Shown: positions 49,795 through 57,443 of the stretch, piece after piece
Numbering within the stretch: the first letter of the stretch is position 1
Layout: every line of letters begins with the position of its first letter
NCBI GenBank assembly: GCA_020027875.1
Contig: JAHRHA010000005.1
Span: 1-64,000 of the forward strand
Origin: Micromonosporaceae bacterium
GTDB taxonomy: Bacteria > Actinomycetota > Actinomycetes > Mycobacteriales > Micromonosporaceae
Reading direction: 5' to 3'
Length of the DNA: 64,000 nucleotides
The notes under the pieces: model-generated
Told to the model about the DNA's origin: nothing
Database searches by the model: none
What the model saw: the letters and a program-made list of their open reading frames with translations, nothing else
Translations under genes and position numbers: made by a program

Positions 49795-50793
49795 ATGACG
49801 ATGCAGGTTGTGACCAACGGTCGGGTACGGCTCTATGTGGACAGCTGGGACCCGTCGTACGGGACCGGCCTGGATCCCGGCGACAACGGCCCGACAGCGG
49901 AGAGTACGGCCCAGCTGGGCGTCGACATCGAGGTCCCCGGCGCGGCGTGGCGTCCGCTGAGCCCGCCGCCAGAGGTGCGTTCCCCCGAGGTCGTGTTGCT
50001 CGTCGACGGCGTGCGCCGCATCGATGCCCGCATCTGGGTTGAGGAGGCCGACGGGACCCTGCATCCCGGGCTCGCCGCCTCGTACGCGGCCGGGGTGGTC
50101 CGCTGCGACCTGCGGCGGGGCAGCGCCGATGTCGTGGTCGCCCGCATCGCCCGGGGGCTGTTCACGGCCAGCCCGAACGTGACCGACGTGACCGCTGCGA
50201 ACACGCGCTACGCGGTACGACGGGTGGCGGCAAACGATCCGGCCCAGCTCTCCGCGGCGGTACAGCCGCAGTTGCACACCCTGGAGGCGGAGGTGTCGGT
50301 GGAGGCCCGCGCGACGGCGGCGGCGGACGAGGACCTCCTCGTCATCGACGGTCCGTTGCGCGGGCGGACCCAGCTCCCCCGGGCGCTGGGGTACGTCAAG
50401 ACCCACCGGGCGCAGTACCTCCCGCCGGATCTTGCCGTGGTGATCGGGCAGTTGCGGCCTGGCCAGCGGTGCCCGGTCTTCCTGTTGGGTACAACCTGGC
50501 ACCGCTACACGTGGTATCTCAAGCTTCCCGGCCCGCTCGGGTCGCCGTGGGCGGGCGTGGTCCGGGTCGAGGCGTCCGCGGACCTGCCCCGCGGTGAGGT
50601 GATCCGGCTCGCCGACCTGTCGGCGGCGACACTGCCCCGCTTCGCCTCGACCGCATACAAGGACGCCCGCGCACCACAGAACCTCACCCCGATCGCCGGG
50701 CTGGAGCGTCGGTTGCGCGGCATGCTCGGCGACTCCCGCCTGCTGCTGCGATCGCTCACCGCAGCGGCCGCCGCCCAGCGCGACGCTGCGTAG
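49795..50793 (+). CDS. NurA-like nuclease domain protein (candidate)
   Basis: A 332-residue protein. EVVLLVDGVRRIDARIWV resembles the first acidic NurA motif (a strand ending in Asp-Gly), LLVIDGPLRG the second (Asp-Gly-Pro-Leu), and RALGYVKTHRAQYLP the Gly-x-x-Lys motif; GVVRVEASADLP follows. This set and the place after herA-sbcD-sbcC match the NurA 5'-3' nuclease of archaea. ATG 49795 is chosen because it begins 13 bp after the sbcC stop. Similarity is at motif level, so the assignment is good but not certain. Confidence 0.6.
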   Translation: MTMQVVTNGRVRLYVDSWDPSYGTGLDPGDNGPTAESTAQLGVDIEVPGAAWRPLSPPPEVRSPEVVLLVDGVRRIDARIWVEEADGTLHPGLAASYAAGVVRCDLRRGSADVVVARIARGLFTASPNVTDVTAANTRYAVRRVAANDPAQLSAAVQPQLHTLEAEVSVEARATAAADEDLLVIDGPLRGRTQLPRALGYVKTHRAQYLPPDLAVVIGQLRPGQRCPVFLLGTTWHRYTWYLKLPGPLGSPWAGVVRVEASADLPRGEVIRLADLSAATLPRFASTAYKDARAPQNLTPIAGLERRLRGMLGDSRLLLRSLTAAAAAQRDAA

Positions 50794-50810
50794 GCGGCGG
50801 CGGAGGCCGC

Positions 50811-51896
50811 ATGGCTCTGCGGCGGGGGCGTAGGCTGCCCGGCATGCTCCGCCGCCTGCCGCTCCCGGAGCGCTACGACTTCGCCGGAACGGTTGGCTCG
50901 CTTCCGATGGGCCGCCACGACCCGTGCACTCGGGTCGCGGAGGGCGCTTTCTGGTGGGCGACCCGGACTCCAGCCGGCCCGGCGACGCTGAGTCTGCGCC
51001 GGGAGGCCGCCGAGCTTGTGGCGACCGGCTACGGGCCGGGGGCGCAGTGGGTCGTGGATCGGGCCGACGCGATCGCCGGGCTGCGCGACGACGTGACCGG
51101 CTTCGCCGAGGTAGCCGACCGCCATCCGGTCGTGGCCCGGCTGGCGAAGGTCCACAGTGGATTCCGTCTACCCGCGACTGGTTCGGTATTCCCCCGACTA
51201 CTGCGGGCGATCCTGGAGCAGAAGGTGACCGGCAAGGAGGCGTATCGGGGATACGCGGCGACCGTGCGACATTTCGCGAAGCTTGCGAGCGAAACATCGG
51301 GCAACGTCGCGAAGCTTGCGAGCGAAACATCGGGCAACGTCGCGAAGCTTGCGAGCGAAACATCGGGCAACGTCGCGAAGCTTGCTAGCGGTGGCGAGTT
51401 GGCCCCGGGGCCGCTGGCCGGGCTCCGGCTGCCACCCGACCCGGCAACGGTGGCCGCGACGCCGTACTGGGTCTTCCATCCCCTCGGCATCGAGCAGCGC
51501 CGCGCCGACGCGATCTGCCGCGCGGCGGCCGTGGCGTCGCGGCTGGAGGAGTGCGCCGACGCGGCCTCGCTCACGGCCCGGCTGATCGCCATCCCCGGCA
51601 TCGGGGTGTGGACGGCGGCCGAGGTTGTCCGGGTGGTCTTCGGCGACGCCGACGCCGTATCGGTCGGCGACTACCACATCCCGCACATGGTCTCGTGGGC
51701 GCTCGCAGGCGAGGCCCGAGCGGGTGCACGCGAGGGTGCTCCAGGTTGTGTCAGTCCCGCTGATCAGCGGATGCTCGAACTGCTCGAACCGTTCCGGGGG
51801 CACCGGGGCCGGGTCTGCGTTCTGCTGGAGAGGGCCGGCGTTGGCGCCCCCCGATTCGGGCCCCGCATGCCCATCCGGTCCTTCGCCGCCTTCTGA
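50811..51896 (+). CDS. AlkA-type DNA-3-methyladenine glycosylase with internal repeat
   Basis: A 361-residue HhH-GPD glycosylase. LLRAILEQKVTGKEAYRGY begins the catalytic domain, LIAIPGIGVWTAAEVVRVVF is the helix-hairpin-helix, and SVGDYHIPHMVSWAL holds the catalytic Asp. It removes alkylated bases. ATG 50811 follows GGAGG; ATG 50844 would also fit the family start. Residues about 156-194 are a tandem repeat of AKLASETSGNV that interrupts the domain between two helices. Co-directional with the HerA cassette, 17 bp away. Confidence 0.88.
   Translation: MALRRGRRLPGMLRRLPLPERYDFAGTVGSLPMGRHDPCTRVAEGAFWWATRTPAGPATLSLRREAAELVATGYGPGAQWVVDRADAIAGLRDDVTGFAEVADRHPVVARLAKVHSGFRLPATGSVFPRLLRAILEQKVTGKEAYRGYAATVRHFAKLASETSGNVAKLASETSGNVAKLASETSGNVAKLASGGELAPGPLAGLRLPPDPATVAATPYWVFHPLGIEQRRADAICRAAAVASRLEECADAASLTARLIAIPGIGVWTAAEVVRVVFGDADAVSVGDYHIPHMVSWALAGEARAGAREGAPGCVSPADQRMLELLEPFRGHRGRVCVLLERAGVGAPRFGPRMPIRSFAAF
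51276..51390 (+). repeat. 33-bp in-frame tandem repeat in the glycosylase gene
   Basis: Three identical 33-bp copies start at 51276, 51309 and 51342, beginning GCGAAGCTTGCGAGCGAAAC and followed by ATCGGGCAACGTC, with a 16-bp partial copy at 51375-51390. The unit encodes 11 residues and holds the palindromic AAGCTT. Exact identity suggests recent expansion. Confidence 0.9.
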
Positions 51897-51956
51897 CGGC
51901 AATGGTCGGGCGTGGGGCGCCGGCCGGGGGTCGGTGGCGGGTGTAAGACTCGGGAC

Positions 51957-53054
51957 GTGCAGCTTCCTGTGATGCCGCCGGTCGAGCCGATGCTGGCGAA
52001 GAGCGTGCCGGAGATCCCGACCGGGCCCGGGATGCGGTACGAGCCGAAGTGGGACGGCTTTAGAACGATCGTCTTCCGCGATGGGGACGAGGTCGAGCTG
52101 GTCAGCCGCGGCGGAAAGACCATGACGCGGTACTTCCCCGAGGTGGTCGAGCAGGTGCGCGCCCAGCTACCGGCCCGCTGCGTCGTTGACGGCGAGATCG
52201 TGCTCGTACGCCGGGAGCCGGGTGCCGCGCCGAGGCTGGACTTCGAGCTGCTCCAGCAACGCATCCACCCCGCCGCGTCCCGGGTGAAGCTTCTCGCCAG
52301 CCAGACGCCGGCCGACTTCGTGGCCTTCGACCTGCTGGCACTGGACGACACCGACCACATGAGGGATCCGTACGAGGCCCGGCGCTCCGTCCTCGAGACG
52401 GCACTCGCCTCCGTTGTTCCGCCGGTCCACTTAACCCCGACCTCGACCAACCTCGAGACGGCGAAGCGGTGGTTCGAGATCTTCGAAGGCGCCGGGCTGG
52501 ATGGTCTCATCGCCAAATCCCCTCAGATCACTTACGCACCGGGCAAGCGTCTCATGTTCAAGATCAAACATACTCGGACCGCCGACGTCGTGGTGGCCGG
52601 CTTCCGCTACCACACGTCAGGCCCGGTCATCGGCTCGCTGCTGCTCGGACTCTTCGACAACGAGGGCACGCGGCACCACGTTGGGGTAAGCGCCTCGTTC
52701 ACTGCCGCCAGGCGTAAACAGCTGCTCGACGAGCTGGCGCCCTACCGCGACGGGGCGAGCGAGGGACACCCCTGGTTGGCCTGGCTCGAGGGCGTCGCCA
52801 CGGCAGCCGAGGCCGGCCAGCGGGTGCCGGGGGCGGTGAGCCGGTGGACCGGGAAGAAGGATCTCAGCTGGGAACCCCTGCGTCCCGAGCTCGTCGCGGA
52901 GGTCGGCTACGAGGCGATGGAGGGCGACAGATTGCGTCATACCGCACAATTCAAGCGCTGGCGACCCGACCGGACGCCCGATTCATGCACGTACGATCAG
53001 CTTGAGCGGCCGATCCGGTTCGACGTCGACGATGTGTTGGCGGGCAGCCCGTAA
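51957..53054 (+). CDS. ligC: ATP-dependent DNA ligase (LigC type)
   Basis: A 365-residue ligase. Motif I with the adenylated lysine is EPKWDGFRTI, followed by SRGGKTMTRYFPE, CVVDGEIVLV, GLDGLIAKSP and LMFKIKHTRTADVVV; an OB-fold C-terminal domain ends RPIRFDVDDVLAG. It is the short LigC kind seen in actinobacteria for excision repair or end-joining side paths. GTG 51957. Downstream of the glycosylase by 60 bp, so the two may act in base excision repair. A separate LigD polymerase domain is at 57444. Confidence 0.92.
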   Translation: MQLPVMPPVEPMLAKSVPEIPTGPGMRYEPKWDGFRTIVFRDGDEVELVSRGGKTMTRYFPEVVEQVRAQLPARCVVDGEIVLVRREPGAAPRLDFELLQQRIHPAASRVKLLASQTPADFVAFDLLALDDTDHMRDPYEARRSVLETALASVVPPVHLTPTSTNLETAKRWFEIFEGAGLDGLIAKSPQITYAPGKRLMFKIKHTRTADVVVAGFRYHTSGPVIGSLLLGLFDNEGTRHHVGVSASFTAARRKQLLDELAPYRDGASEGHPWLAWLEGVATAAEAGQRVPGAVSRWTGKKDLSWEPLRPELVAEVGYEAMEGDRLRHTAQFKRWRPDRTPDSCTYDQLERPIRFDVDDVLAGSP

Positions 53055-53089
53055 CGTTGGCTCAACAAGACTGAGTTGAGGAGATCACC

Positions 53090-54625
53090 TTGCGTCCTCG
53101 GGTCGCGCTCGCCGCCGCAACCCTCGTGCTCGCGGTCGTCGCGGCCGGCTGCGCGCCGTCGGTGCGCTGGCGCGAGGGAGAGCCGTCGCCGGCCGCCTCG
53201 GGGGACACCATTTCCTGGCAGGACTGCGGGCGTGACGCTCGTCAGGTCAATCCCGATCTCACCCGGTCATTGTTCACCATCGAGTGCGGCACGGTCGCGG
53301 TGCCGCAGGACTGGAACACAGCCAAGGACGGCAAGGCGGCGGACGGCAAGACCTTCAACATCGCGTTGATGCGGATCCGGTCCAAGGGCATCAAGGGCCG
53401 CCTCGGCTCGATCGTGACCAACCCGGGCGGACCGGGCGGCTCCGGCCTCGGCTTCCTCCCCTACCTCGCCGGGGAGGTCCCGGTGCTGCTTACTCGCTTC
53501 GACCTGATCGGGTTCGATCCCCGAGGCGTGGGCAAGTCCAACCCGGTCAAGTGCATCTCCGACGCCGACCTGGACGCGAGCTTCGGCTATGAGCCGGATC
53601 CGGTCAACAACGCCGCCTTCCAGGGCGTGGTGACGCTGGCACGTCGGATCGGGGACGGCTGCAGCGCCAAGTTCGGCCAGGATCTGCGCCTGTTCTCCAC
53701 GGAGCAGGCCGCGCGGGATATGGACGCGATCCGCGCCGCCCTCGGCCAGGAGAAGCTGAACTACCTCGGCTACTCCTACGGCACCCTTCTCGGGGCGGTC
53801 TACGCACGGCTCTTCCCCGGCAACATCCGCGCGATGGTGCTCGACGGCGCGGTCGACCCGCAGCAGTCCCCCGTCGCCGGCTCCGAAGGTCAGGCCAGGG
53901 GCTTCGAGCGGGCATTTACCAACTTCGTCGCGTGGTGCAAGCAGAACACCGGCTCGTGCCCGATCGCGCCCGACGCTCGTGCGGCGATCGTCAACGCCAT
54001 CAACTCGGCGCGCACCCACCCCGTCAGGACCTCGGACGGGCGAGTGGTGACCGCGGGCTGGGTGTTCTACGCCGTGGTCTCGACGCTCTACTCCCAGGAC
54101 GCTTGGCAGTATCTGGCCCGGGCCATCGACGACCTGCGCAAAGGCGACCCGCGGGTAACCCTGATCTTGGCCGACAGCTACGCCGAGCGCGACAAGGCGG
54201 GGCACTACAGCAACCTGTTCGACGCCAACAGCGCGGTGAACTGCGCCGACTCCGATCAGTACCCCACGGTCGAGCAGATCCGGGTGCTCCAGGCCGACTG
54301 GCGTACGAAGTACCCGCTCTTCGGCGCGCCGCTGGCAATCGGCATGCTGAACTGCGCCGTATGGCCGTCGAAGAAGGACCCGTATCCGGTCGGCCCCGCC
54401 GCGGGTTCCAAACCAATCGTGGTGGTGGGGACGCTCGGCGACCCGGCCACGCCGTACGAGTCGACCCCGAAGCTCGCCCAACTGCTCGGTACGGGCACCG
54501 TGGTGACCTGGCAGGGCGAGGGCCATACCGCCTACCCGGAGACGGCATGCATCCGCGACGCCATCGAGGGCTACTTCATCGACAGCAAGGTCCCTGCCAA
54601 GGACCTCACCTGCCCAGCGCGCTAA
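53090..54625 (+). CDS. alpha/beta hydrolase, secreted tripeptidyl aminopeptidase family
   Basis: A 511-residue lipoprotein-type hydrolase. TTG 53090 follows GAGGAG; the lipobox is VAAGC at residue 21. NPGGPGGSGLGFLPYLAG gives the oxyanion loop, GFDPRGVGKSNPVKC follows, YLGYSYGTLLGAVYARLF has the catalytic Ser, and GEGHTAYPETACIRDAI the His. Related Streptomyces enzymes (SlpD/SlpE, Tap) remove N-terminal tripeptides from secreted proteins. It ends in a hairpin at 54645. Confidence 0.9.
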   Translation: MRPRVALAAATLVLAVVAAGCAPSVRWREGEPSPAASGDTISWQDCGRDARQVNPDLTRSLFTIECGTVAVPQDWNTAKDGKAADGKTFNIALMRIRSKGIKGRLGSIVTNPGGPGGSGLGFLPYLAGEVPVLLTRFDLIGFDPRGVGKSNPVKCISDADLDASFGYEPDPVNNAAFQGVVTLARRIGDGCSAKFGQDLRLFSTEQAARDMDAIRAALGQEKLNYLGYSYGTLLGAVYARLFPGNIRAMVLDGAVDPQQSPVAGSEGQARGFERAFTNFVAWCKQNTGSCPIAPDARAAIVNAINSARTHPVRTSDGRVVTAGWVFYAVVSTLYSQDAWQYLARAIDDLRKGDPRVTLILADSYAERDKAGHYSNLFDANSAVNCADSDQYPTVEQIRVLQADWRTKYPLFGAPLAIGMLNCAVWPSKKDPYPVGPAAGSKPIVVVGTLGDPATPYESTPKLAQLLGTGTVVTWQGEGHTAYPETACIRDAIEGYFIDSKVPAKDLTCPAR

Positions 54626-54644
54626 CGATCTTCTCGTTGATCAA

Positions 54645-54689
54645 GGGCGTAGTCGCGTGATTTGATCTCCAACCACGCGACTACAGCCT
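54645..54689. terminator. bidirectional terminator hairpin (type C copy 2)
   Basis: GTAGTCGCGTG (54649-54659) pairs with CACGCGACTAC (54674-54684), flanked by GGGC and AGCC. It lies between the convergent secreted hydrolase gene and the gene at 54712. It is related to 18512-18569, with pairing-preserving base changes. Confidence 0.7.
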
Positions 54690-54711
54690 AGATCGACGAG
54701 GCGAGCTGCGC

Positions 54712-55023
54712 TCACAGGTCGATGTGGGCTCGCCCGAGCGGACCATGCTGCCGCTCCGCGTAGTCGAGGGCTGCCTCGATGCGCTCGCGGCGAATCTGGA
54801 TCTCCCGCTGTGGACAACTTTGGCAGGTCAGGTGAGCCTTGTCGGCGCCGTCTGGCCCGTCGTTCCAACGCACGACGTGAACCTCATCGCCCACGCGCCA
54901 CTGCTGCTGCCATATGCGCCGGTCGGCGCCCAAGATGGTGTAGCGGCCGAACTCCGCGAGGCGTGGTGCTCCGCAGCCGGCACACCCGATCTCGACGGCC
55001 ACGAAGATCTGGCCGGGAGACAC
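54712..55023 (-). CDS. hypothetical protein with two CxxC motifs
   Basis: A 103-residue frame. FVAVEIGCAGCGAPRLAEFG and HLTCQSCPQREIQI supply four cysteines in a zinc-ribbon-like spacing; a C-terminal helix (RERIEAALDYAERQHG) follows. The GTG at 55023 gives a plausible start, but a later GTG (FVAVEIG) is possible. I do not recognise the family. It may be a leftover of a mobile segment together with the recombinase fragment upstream. Confidence 0.5.
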   Translation of the reverse strand: MSPGQIFVAVEIGCAGCGAPRLAEFGRYTILGADRRIWQQQWRVGDEVHVVRWNDGPDGADKAHLTCQSCPQREIQIRRERIEAALDYAERQHGPLGRAHIDL

Positions 55024-55075
55024 CCGGCGTCTCTCGACGGCCGGCCATGAGGTCTGACCAGGTTGAGTGTCTGGC

Positions 55076-55339
55076 TTACGTCGTCGGCTCACAGCCTGTC
55101 CTCGCGCCCACCCACAGGTGCGCGTCGCGATCCGCCGCGGTCGAAAGAGCACATGCCAGCGGTGCGCGACGGTGTGCCCCGGAAAGCTCGTCCACAGTGG
55201 CCGGTCGACACGTCACCGCCAGCCAGCCGCCGAGCCGGGTGGTCTCTCCGTAAAGGATCCGGGTGTGCTTGGCCAAGCCGGCGGCGCGCAGTGAACGACG
55301 GAGACTCGCCGTGAGGTCCTCGATCCGAGGGGAGGTCAC
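55076..55339 (-). pseudogene. N-terminal fragment of a tyrosine recombinase
   Basis: IEDLTASLRRSLRAAGLAKH, then TRILYGETTRLGGWLA and TCRPATVDELSGAHRRA, resembles the SAM-like core-binding domain of phage integrases. The catalytic part (R-x-H-R-Y) is absent; the frame ends after 87 residues in unrelated sequence. A truncated integration remnant. Its ATG at 55339 has no clear ribosome site. Confidence 0.5.
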
Positions 55340-55527
55340 AATAGAAGGCTATCGGGTCAGTCAGCGCAGGGCTATACAGCACGCCCGGGCCGCGCAGATC
55401 GCCATCACCGGCGACTTCCCGGACCTCTATGTCGCCGGTTCCGAGCGACGACGATAATGATCCGCCGGGAGGTGTTACACGTAGTTTCGTGATCAACGAC
55501 CTCGGCCGAACGGTTGAGGCGAACGAG

Positions 55528-55558
55528 CGGCCCCGTCCTTAATGGACGGGGCCGTTTT
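55528..55558 (+). terminator. strong intrinsic terminator on the plus strand
   Basis: CGGCCCCGTCC (55528-55538) and GGACGGGGCCG (55544-55554) form a perfect 11-bp stem with loop TTAAT, followed by TTTT. No plus-strand gene precedes it closely, so it may end a small transcript from about 55340-55527. Confidence 0.8.
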
Positions 55559-55576
55559 CGTTGGTAGGTTGGACTG

Positions 55577-56104
55577 TCAGCGATTAAAGACAACCGCAGC
55601 ACCGAAGAATACGATTATAACAACCCCCGCAGCCAGCCCCGTCAGCACTCTAAAGACGGCCAGCTCCCAACCACCACGACGAACAGATCGATGTGCCCAG
55701 GCGCCGACACCGATCGTGCTGACCGCGACAATGGTTGCGTACGACCACATCGGCAGCCCCGGGTCCGGGCCCAGGACTACCGCAAGTAGCAGATACAGGC
55801 CGACTCCCGCGAACATGATCCAACCCACGCCGCCAGCTGTGGCGTACAAGAGCGGTCTTCCCCGCGTTAGCAAACCGGCACGGTTGTGCGCGACCGAGGG
55901 ATACAGTGTGGCCGTGGCCACAATGACACAGATCGCGCATGTCACAACGGCCACTGACAGGATCACCGGAGCACAATCCAGCTCGATGCATCCCGAGGAC
56001 TTGCGCACCGGTTCGGTCGCCACGGTGCCCGCTCCCGCTAGAAGACCCACCGCTACGGCGCCTGCGGCTTGGAGCTGCAACTGCGCTCTCGGACGCCATT
56101 TCAT
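55577..56104 (-). CDS. membrane protein of unknown function
   Basis: A 175-residue protein with four likely helices: AAGAVAVGLLAGAGTVA, ILSVAVVTCAICVIVATA, ATAGGVGWIMFAGVGLYLLL and GVGAWAHRSVRRGGWELAVF preceding GLAAGVVIIVFFGAAVVF. ATG 56104 has AGGA 5 nt upstream; the longer frame is not supported. I do not recognise the family. It faces the plus-strand terminator at 55528. Confidence 0.65.
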   Translation of the reverse strand: MKWRPRAQLQLQAAGAVAVGLLAGAGTVATEPVRKSSGCIELDCAPVILSVAVVTCAICVIVATATLYPSVAHNRAGLLTRGRPLLYATAGGVGWIMFAGVGLYLLLAVVLGPDPGLPMWSYATIVAVSTIGVGAWAHRSVRRGGWELAVFRVLTGLAAGVVIIVFFGAAVVFNR

Positions 56105-56335
56105 TGTCCTACGGTCTACGAATGTTGCCCGGCGGGCAACGTCGCAACCGTATCTGTCACGCGTCGATACCGTCACGACATCGTGTCCACGATGGAACGC
56201 AAGTTCGCGCCTCCAACGCCCTGTCATCGACATGAGAGCGAGTTCGGGCTAGTCGGCCGGCACCCACGGGCTGTCACACAGGTATGTGTCCGATGCCGCG
56301 GTACCCTGCTTCTCGGACAATAGTACGATGCTCGC

Positions 56336-56542
56336 ATGACGGGCTGGCAGCATCCGAAGATGTGCGCCAACGGGCACGAACTCGGTCCCGGCAAGCTGGT
56401 GCTCTCGTTCGTCATGTGCCCCGACTGCCCGGCGACCGAGGACGGAAGAGGCCACCATGTGATCTACTGCCGGGTCAATGGGTGCCGAGCCGAGCCGGCA
56501 TATCCGCCCGGACATGTCGGCGCGGTGCGCAAGCAGCGCTGA
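56336..56542 (+). CDS. small Cys-rich hypothetical protein
   Basis: A 68-residue protein with MCANGHELGPGKLVLSFVMC and CPDC, then VIYCRVNGCRAEP. The spaced CxxGH / CPxC / CxxxxC sites suggest one zinc ribbon. Small proteins of this look are common in the Micromonospora group, with no known function. The ATG follows GATGCTCGC with no clear ribosome site. Confidence 0.6.
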   Translation: MTGWQHPKMCANGHELGPGKLVLSFVMCPDCPATEDGRGHHVIYCRVNGCRAEPAYPPGHVGAVRKQR

Positions 56543-56699
56543 GAAGGGGTCCCATCCCACGCCCAGGGGCGCATGCGCGGCGCGAGATTTCCGAGATTTG
56601 ACCACATTGAGCGGGCTCAGCGATCAGCATGGGTGACAGCCGGGCTCGCGGACGGAGCATCGGCGCCCGCCGTTGCGGGGTCATTGATCGGGGGTAGGT

Positions 56700-57059
56700 A
56701 TGGCGAAGACACAGACAGCGGAGCAGAGCATTGCGGGCCTCGCCCATGGCGACCCCGATGTGCTGGAGACCGTGACTCGGATGACCGAGGGGACGCTGGA
56801 GCGCTCAGGGCTTGACGAGAAGACCTTCATGCTCGTACGGATTGCGGCGCTGGTCGCGTCCGACGCCGCACCCGTCTCATATCTGGCGAATCTGGGGGTG
56901 GCCGCTGAGGCAGGCATCACTCTCGACCAGGTCGTGGGCACGATGGTCGCGGTCGCACCCGTGGTGGGCACAGCCCGCATCACCGCGGCAGCATCGAATA
57001 TGGCCCGCGGGGGTGTCCTGGGCGAGAAGCTTGGTGAGTTGGCCGACGAAATCGAGTAA
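56700..57059 (+). CDS. carboxymuconolactone decarboxylase family protein
   Basis: A 119-residue CMD/AhpD-fold protein: LDEKTFMLVRIAALVASDAA, then SYLANLGVAAEAGITLDQVV and GTMVAVAPVVGTARITAAAS. The Cys-x-x-Cys or Cys-His pair used by AhpD-type peroxidases is absent, so a redox role is unlikely. The ATG follows GGGGTAGGT. It stands alone; role unknown. Confidence 0.85.
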   Translation: MAKTQTAEQSIAGLAHGDPDVLETVTRMTEGTLERSGLDEKTFMLVRIAALVASDAAPVSYLANLGVAAEAGITLDQVVGTMVAVAPVVGTARITAAASNMARGGVLGEKLGELADEIE

Positions 57060-57235
57060 GGCCAGCGCCCGGTCCTCGGTGAGGCCGGCGAACATGCGCG
57101 AACACCGCCGCGAAGGCGCTCGCTCGAGCGGCGGCCAGCGACGAACGCTACGGCGAGACAGGTTTGCAGCTCGCTTACGGGCCGCGCCGCGCTCGACGAC
57201 GGGCACCGTGGCACGGTCCTCGATCCGGTGGACAA

Positions 57236-57392
57236 TCACGGCTGGTCGCCGTCCGCCGTGGGCGCCGGGCCCGGCGCTGGGCGTAGCAGCTCGGCGTGCG
57301 CGCTGCCACTCGCTCGGCGGTGGCGCGGCGTCGACCAGGCGGCGGATGTACGCGTTGACGCGGTCGGATCGCGGTTCGGGGGGTGTCATCAT
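57236..57392 (-). pseudogene. frameshifted small conserved protein
   Basis: MTPPEPRSDRVNAYIRRLVD, then AAPPPSEWQRAR, is the start of a common small actinobacterial protein. A one-base shift near 57297 moves the rest (AELLRPAPGPAPTADGDQP) to another frame that stops at 57236. With the shift repaired it would be about 52 residues. It may be a real gene with a sequence error. Confidence 0.4.
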
Positions 57393-57443
57393 GCGGGCAT
57401 GGTTATCGGGTGAGTCAGCGCTGTGCCTGCGACGCGCGGCACG

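Noticed and set aside
51276-51390. CRISPR-like array
   Set aside because: The copies are directly adjacent with no spacers, lie in frame within a glycosylase gene and have no cas genes nearby.
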